A DNA stretch of 64,000 bases, taken from Caprimulgus europaeus. Taxonomy: Eukaryota; Chordata; Aves; Caprimulgiformes; Caprimulgidae. Below are positions 58,615-64,000 of this stretch, in pieces. The DNA is taken from the NCBI GenBank assembly GCA_907165065.1, contig OU015535.1, positions 1,550,001-1,614,000 on the forward strand, read 5' to 3'. Within the stretch, counting starts at the first letter, position 1, and each line of letters starts with the position of its first letter. The notes beneath the pieces are model-generated. The model made no database searches and was not told where the DNA came from. It was given only the letters and a program-made list of their open reading frames with translations. A program made the translations under genes and the position numbers.

Positions 58615-59003
58615 GAAGGTGAAGGAACCAGGATTGTTTAGTCTGGAGAAGAGGAGGCTGAGGGGAGACCTTCTCACTCTCTACAACTCCCTGAAAGGAG
58701 GGTGGAGAGAGGTGGGGGTGGGTCTCTTCTCCCAGGTAACCAGCGACATGATGAGAGGAAATGGCCTCAAGTTGCAACAGGGGAGGTTCAGGCTGGATAC
58801 CAGGAAAAATTTATTCTCTGAAAGTGTGGCCACACATTGGAACAGGCTGCCCAGGGAAGTGCTGGAGTCCCCATTCCTGGAGGTGGTCAAGAAACATGAA
58901 GCTGTAGCACTCAGGGACGTGGTTTAGTGGGTGTGGTGGTGATGAGCTGAAAGTTGGACTGGATGATCTTAGAGGTCTTTTCCAACCTTTCTGTGATTCT
59001 GTG
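58615..59003 (+). mobile_element. CR1 LINE fragment
   Basis: gtctggagaagaggaggctg, then atgagaggaaatggcctcaa and ttggactggatgatcttaga, ending ttctgtgattctgtg. 5'-truncated. Confidence 0.92.
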
Positions 59004-62000
59004 CAGATTGGCATTTCAGGGGCAGCATGATGCTGTCAGCCCCAGGCAGCTACATCTCTTCACTGCTGGCTTTAATACAAGCTGTTAATTGCTGGATCAG
59101 CACTCACATGCAAAAGAGGCAACGTTCACACCTCCAAAAGAGAGCTGAGCTCTTGTGCTTATGATGAAGCATGCTAGTCAGTTCCTATACCTTAGGAAAA
59201 CAATTTATCCTGCCCAAAACTATAGTACTTAATTGTTGGGGTGGGATGGGAACTAAAAACCAACAAACAACACAGGCTCTCACAAGGAAATGAGTTTGTG
59301 CACTAAGATTAATTCTGATGTGGAACCTCCTAGAAATGAGGCACTCCATTATGATGCATCTTCATTTCAAGGATGTCATTGCTCATCCCCACAGCAAGCT
59401 GACAGTCCTGGCTCTCAAACTAGAACATAATTTGTAAAAAAGCAATTGCACAAGCTGCCCAAGTCCAGAGCTGGCATAAATCACCCACCCCACAGAGCTG
59501 GGTGGAACGGCCCCTCAGCCCAGCAGCACCTGGACCAAGGCAGCAGCAGCAGCAGCCTGGAACACATCAGGTTAACGAACCACCTCTGAGAGCAGTTAAT
59601 GAATCTCCCCAGCAACACTGCTGGTGGATTATGACTTCCCAAGTAGCAAAGCAGGCAGGGCTGACTCCTGAGGAACTGGAGTAGACCAGCACCTTTTCAC
59701 ACCCTGAAAGCAAGTTGTTATTTCATGTAAAAGCTGATCCAGTGGGATAGATTGCTCTCACCTGCTGCAACCATCCTCACCCACCAGGATGAGTGGAGAA
59801 AGAGCAGCAATGGCACTGGAGGAGAACAGGAGCAGCTTCCATCACCTTTCCAGGAGCATGCATGGCCAAGGAAGAGATCAAAGCAGAGTGTTGCTTTTCC
59901 TGTCTAGTCAGTGCTCATGACTTGTTTCCCACTCCCTTATAAAAAAAACCAAAAAGCACCTTGAAAATCTGTGTATAGTTTTATATATGTCTATCTTTGC
60001 TTTTAAAGGAAGGGGTACCTAGACCTGCAATGCACCCAGCACATACATTTCACAAGAATTGTTTGCTCACACTGGAGAAAAAGGTGTTTTATGTCCTTAT
60101 CAAACACCTGCCTAAGAATACAAACCCATATATTATGGCAAATAACAATGAATTTCACAAAACGACAATTAACTTGATGGAGTTCTTCAAATACTGAAAA
60201 ATACCTGTTTCCAGTGGGTCTTTTTTCTGTTCCAATCTCTTCATCATTTAAAGCTTTAATGAATTTTAAAAAAAAAGTACTGTAGCTTTACCCCTTAATA
60301 GGTTGTCATTCCTTATCTTATCACCAGTCTGAGAGCCTTTATTACATTCCCTCATTGAATTTCACCATTGGGTTGTGCACTGTAACGTGTTCTTAACTTG
60401 ATTTATCCGAGATGGCTAGGAAGACATTTTAATGAGCAAAGGTAAATAGGAGAAGAACATTTATCTTGGCAAAGGTAGGGGAAGGGAGAGTGACAACACA
60501 GCCCCAAAGCCAGCTGCTTTCACTTGAGACTGCGCTATCACTTACGTCATTAGGACTGGGTAAGCTTTCCTCAGGACCTGGTCCCGGATAAATTAGTGTG
60601 TGGTTTGTTCTGTGCAGGTTACTGCAGGCTCCTCAAAGTGCCTCAGTGTTCAGGAGTGTATTTGACTCTAAATCTTCCTGAAGGGAGAGTAGTGCTCGAG
60701 TGTTTCCATGATCAAATCCTGGGTTAGCTCACTGCTGGGGAAGGGGCTTTAACCCACGGGCACTCATTAGACTTTTAGGCTCCTCTTATTGGAAATAATG
60801 AAAAAGCAGATTATGGGAGAAATATAGGCTGAGCTGAGAGCTCAGCACACATCTCATGGCTTCAGTCCAGTACCTAATCCTTCTCTCCTCTTTCCTTCAT
60901 CCTCTTCCATGGCGACTGGACTCAATCTGCCATGCCATCACCACAGTAACGTGAGTGAAGTCCATCACACTCACAGCAACCTGCCTTCATTTTAAACCTC
61001 ATACAGCAAAGCATTTCTCTGGGCTCTCCTGCTTCCTCTGAAGTCACCTGCGTCTCTTTAGAAATCCATCCCACCATCCATCCAGGAAAAGTTCCTGCTA
61101 TATTGCCTCCACTCCTTGGGAGGCATCTGCTTTCCATTTCAACCTGAAAACGCTCCATTTCCTACATTATTATTATTTTTTTTCATAAATTCCTTATGCT
61201 GGCTTGCTTGGCAAAATATAAAGAGTTGTGTCTGCCCAAAGGCACAATGAAAAACTGGATAAAACAAACTGAATGTTCTCATTTTACTATGCACTGCACA
61301 ATAGAGACATACATCAACAATAACCTCAGCCAGGACTGTTTGGCAGATTGTGCTCAAAGTGTGAATGAATAGCAACCTTATATTCCCTCTGGCTTTCGTT
61401 CTGGATAATCCTTGTAAGTCAAAACTTGTACTACCTGTGCCAGAGGTCAGGTAATTTAGACTATGTTTGGTCTTTAACGTTTCCATGACAGCACCCTTTA
61501 TTAACTCCAGGTTGAAAGAAAGCAGGGGGGGAACAACTAAATAAATTCTTTCACTTTTTTCACCAACTAAAACCCTAAGAAATTTCTCTTCCTGCCTTTT
61601 AAAAAATTGGCTCATTTGGATCTATCCTTCTGTCACTGAGTTTAAAGTGAAACAGCTCCTACACCACCATCCTTCTATCAGCTACAATAATAACTCAAAG
61701 GAGGCACCATGTTTCTTGCCCTTCAGCATAGTCTTGGCTGGATTCTCCTCCTCAACTTTCCCTCCCTAAATATTGCACAGAGTATATTTATGTTGTCTAT
61801 TAACTTTCAAAAGAGCTGAGGCTTTGGGAAGCCTGGTTCCGATTACCCTTGTGATTCCTGCCTGAAGAATGTGATCTTGGGGCAGAGCATGCTCTCTGCA
61901 TGCTCCCTTCTGTGGCTAGGTAGGCTCCTTTCTTCAAAGCCAGCATTTCCACCAGCCCTGTGGGATTTGAAAGTTAAAATTCAGAGGAATAGTGTTAATC

Positions 62001-62732
62001 AGGGGGTGTAGTCAAGGACTGTCTGTCAGAGCACCTGGGAGATTTCGGCAGGATCACGGAACCTGCTGTAATTCAAGCATTTAGTACCACAAGCACTTCC
62101 AGTATGTTCTTAGCCAGCTACAAACTGAGCTGAGGTTGTAATGATTATTAAATGACAGAAATAATATTCCTCTTTTTTTTTAAAAAAAAAAAGCAAAAAA
62201 CAGACAAACATAAAGAGGCAAATGGATGTGTGTGTAAAAGGCTTTAATTTGCTTATGTGCTCCCCTTATTTCTATGTGTTTGTCTACAGGAAAAAAACAT
62301 TCATTCCTTTCACCATGTAACTACTCAAACCCAGCCGCTGCAGCCCCTGGACAGCCATCCATCAAGCCATGCTGCTTACAGTGTTAGAAGTGCAGCAGTG
62401 GAAAAGGCCTTTGCTTTGGACTGGGAATGTTGATCAAGGGCAAGCCAAGCTGTTGTGCCAGTCTGGAGTTCAATCACTTAACAGCGCCAGACACTTTAAC
62501 CGTGCAACCCACATAAATAGATAATTTGATCTCATATCACCCAGTAGAAGTTGTAGTTGTGTTTAAAGTCCCAAAGGAGGAGGGCACATTTCCACCTGAA
62601 GGTACCTTCTCCCCTGGGGCACCTATGACAGGTTCAGACACCGCGCACACGCGGGCAGAGCTGGCACGTGCGAGGGAACTGGTTATGAACAGTCACATGG
62701 AGCCAACCCCAAAGGTCACTCACAGAGCCACA

Positions 62733-63253
62733 GAATCCTGGGGGGCATTAGAAGGGCTGTGGTCAGTAGGTCAAGAGAGGTTCTCCTCCCCCTCTACTCT
62801 GCCCTGGTGAGGCCACATCTGGAATATTGTGTCCAGTTCAGGGCCCCACAGTTCAAGAAGGACAGGGAGCTGCTTGAGAGAGTCCAGCACAGAGCCACCA
62901 AGGTGATGGAGGGAGTGGAGCATCTCCCTGATGAGGAAAGGCTGAGGGAGCTGGGGCTCTTTAGCTTGGAGAAGAGGAGGCTGAGGGGGGACCTCATTAA
63001 TGTTGATCAATATCTGAAGGGTGAGTGTCAGGAGGATGGGGCCAGGCTCTTCTCAGTGGTGTCCAATGGTAGGACAAGGGCAATGGGTGTGAGCTGGAAC
63101 ACAGGAGGTTCTGCTTAAATTTGAGGAGGAACTTCTTTCCTGTGAGGGTGCCAGAGCCCTGGGCCAGGCTGCCCAGGGAGGGTGTGGAGTCTCCTTCTCT
63201 GGAGACATTCAAGACCCACCTGGATGCCTTCCTGTGTGATCTCATTTAGGTGT
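62733..63253 (+). mobile_element. CR1 LINE fragment lacking its 3' end
   Basis: Closely similar to 29,320-29,830 (atcctggggggcattagaag, then the reverse-transcriptase remnant). It stops after ctgtgtgatctcatttaggt, without the usual last ~80 bp and octamers. Confidence 0.93.
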
Positions 63254-64000
63254 TCTCGTCTCTCAGGTTGCAGTTATGAGCTTTTACATACTAGAGTTTT
63301 ACAACTCTGGTAACTGAAAGAAAAAAAATAAACCCCAAGTAGATGACCAGTGCTTGATCTGCTCTGATCAGTTCAACTGCATGCGGCGCAGACTGAAAAC
63401 ACACACCCTTAGCTGCACTCCAGGAGAGCCTCTCCAGAAACTGTTCACAGAAAAACTCTTGAACCATTTTGGGGGAAAAAAAAAAAAAAAGCCAAAATTT
63501 TCTTTCTCTTCATGATCAATTCATGCAAAGCAGAAAAACAGTAAAATTCATCAGAGAAGTTATTCACTGTGAAGTGAACGCTCATCCGTACTCAGAACCC
63601 TGAAACAAACTGGGACAATGTACTCACTGACTCATCCCCAGCTGCTGCTGGCTGCTCCTCTGCTCTGCTACACTTCCCAGCACAGCTTTGAGAGGCACTG
63701 AATACAGGATGTTACCAAGAGGAGCAGCAGCCCCAGCCCCTGCACACCTTGGAAAGGTACGACAAGGTAAGATTACACAACAGCATCAGTCAGCACCACA
63801 ACCTGCTCCTGGTGAGATACCAGCTCTGCTTGGACAGGGCTGAGGACTGTTGGGCAAACAATTCTGAACACCAGAGGAAGGAAACCTCTGAGTTTCACTG
63901 AGTTTCTAATTAGCACATAGGGGTGCTTAAAATGAACAGAAAAGTCATTGTAGGGCTCCAGCTTTCCTTATTTGGGACTGTACTCCTTGCTAGTCCTTGT

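Larger units (their letters stand above)
52700..64000 (-). other. Probable FBLN2 intron upstream of anaphylatoxin exon 1
   Basis: 11.3 kb with three CR1 copies and no reading frame like the large N-terminal fibulin-2 domain. The exon at 52,699 enters in phase 1, so an upstream coding exon is required; it should lie beyond the window. 56,760-57,520 is repeat-poor and A/T-rich. Confidence 0.65.

Noticed and set aside
61139-61615. 158-codon minus-strand frame
   Set aside because: A/T-rich, ends in an Asn run from a TTATTATT stretch, no domain. It was considered as an FBLN2 N-terminal exon, but it lacks the expected cysteine pattern.

Overview
The window is vertebrate nuclear DNA, almost certainly from a bird. 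It carries about ten CR1 LINE fragments with the avian-type terminal octamer (ATTCTGTG family), long intergenic and intronic stretches, and a multi-exon extracellular-matrix gene with short GT-AG exons. Nothing in it is prokaryotic.

Layout. Positions 1 to about 16,880 are intergenic DNA with two CR1 copies and no gene I can support. From 16,883 to at least 52,699 the minus strand carries the 3' part of FBLN2 (fibulin-2). I placed 16 coding exons by hand from splice signals, reading phase and cysteine spacing. In transcript order they encode anaphylatoxin-like modules, eleven EGF-like modules (most of the calcium-binding type) and the C-terminal fibulin module, ending in a stop at 17445-17447. 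The 5'-most visible exon (52588-52699) is a short anaphylatoxin-type exon with no ATG, so it is easily missed. The signal peptide and large N-terminal domain are not in the window and should lie beyond position 64,000; 52,700-64,000 is read as FBLN2 intron.

The most interesting object is in the 6.9-kb FBLN2 intron between the EGF3 and EGF4 exons. On the opposite (plus) strand, 33,661-36,825 forms a complete, GC-rich, seven-exon gene that I do not recognise. Six GT-AG introns join in frame (phases 1,1,1,1,1,2) to give a 367-codon type I membrane protein: signal peptide, cysteine-poor acidic/proline-rich ectodomain, one transmembrane helix, a basic stop-transfer, a Tyr cluster and a 167-residue proline-rich tail with an EVH1-ligand-like Trp-Pro5 motif. 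CR1 pieces flank it in a scrambled order, which suggests the locus was rearranged or the segment arrived after a CR1 insertion.

Other points: the EGF3 exon, whose mammalian counterpart is alternatively spliced, shows a cysteine relocation and a weak acceptor. A 0.56-kb CA/CAGA microsatellite lies just upstream, in transcript sense, of one FBLN2 exon. A perfect 12-bp inverted repeat built from GATA motifs lies at 9,907-9,937, and a CpG-dense signal-peptide-like possible exon at 15,010.
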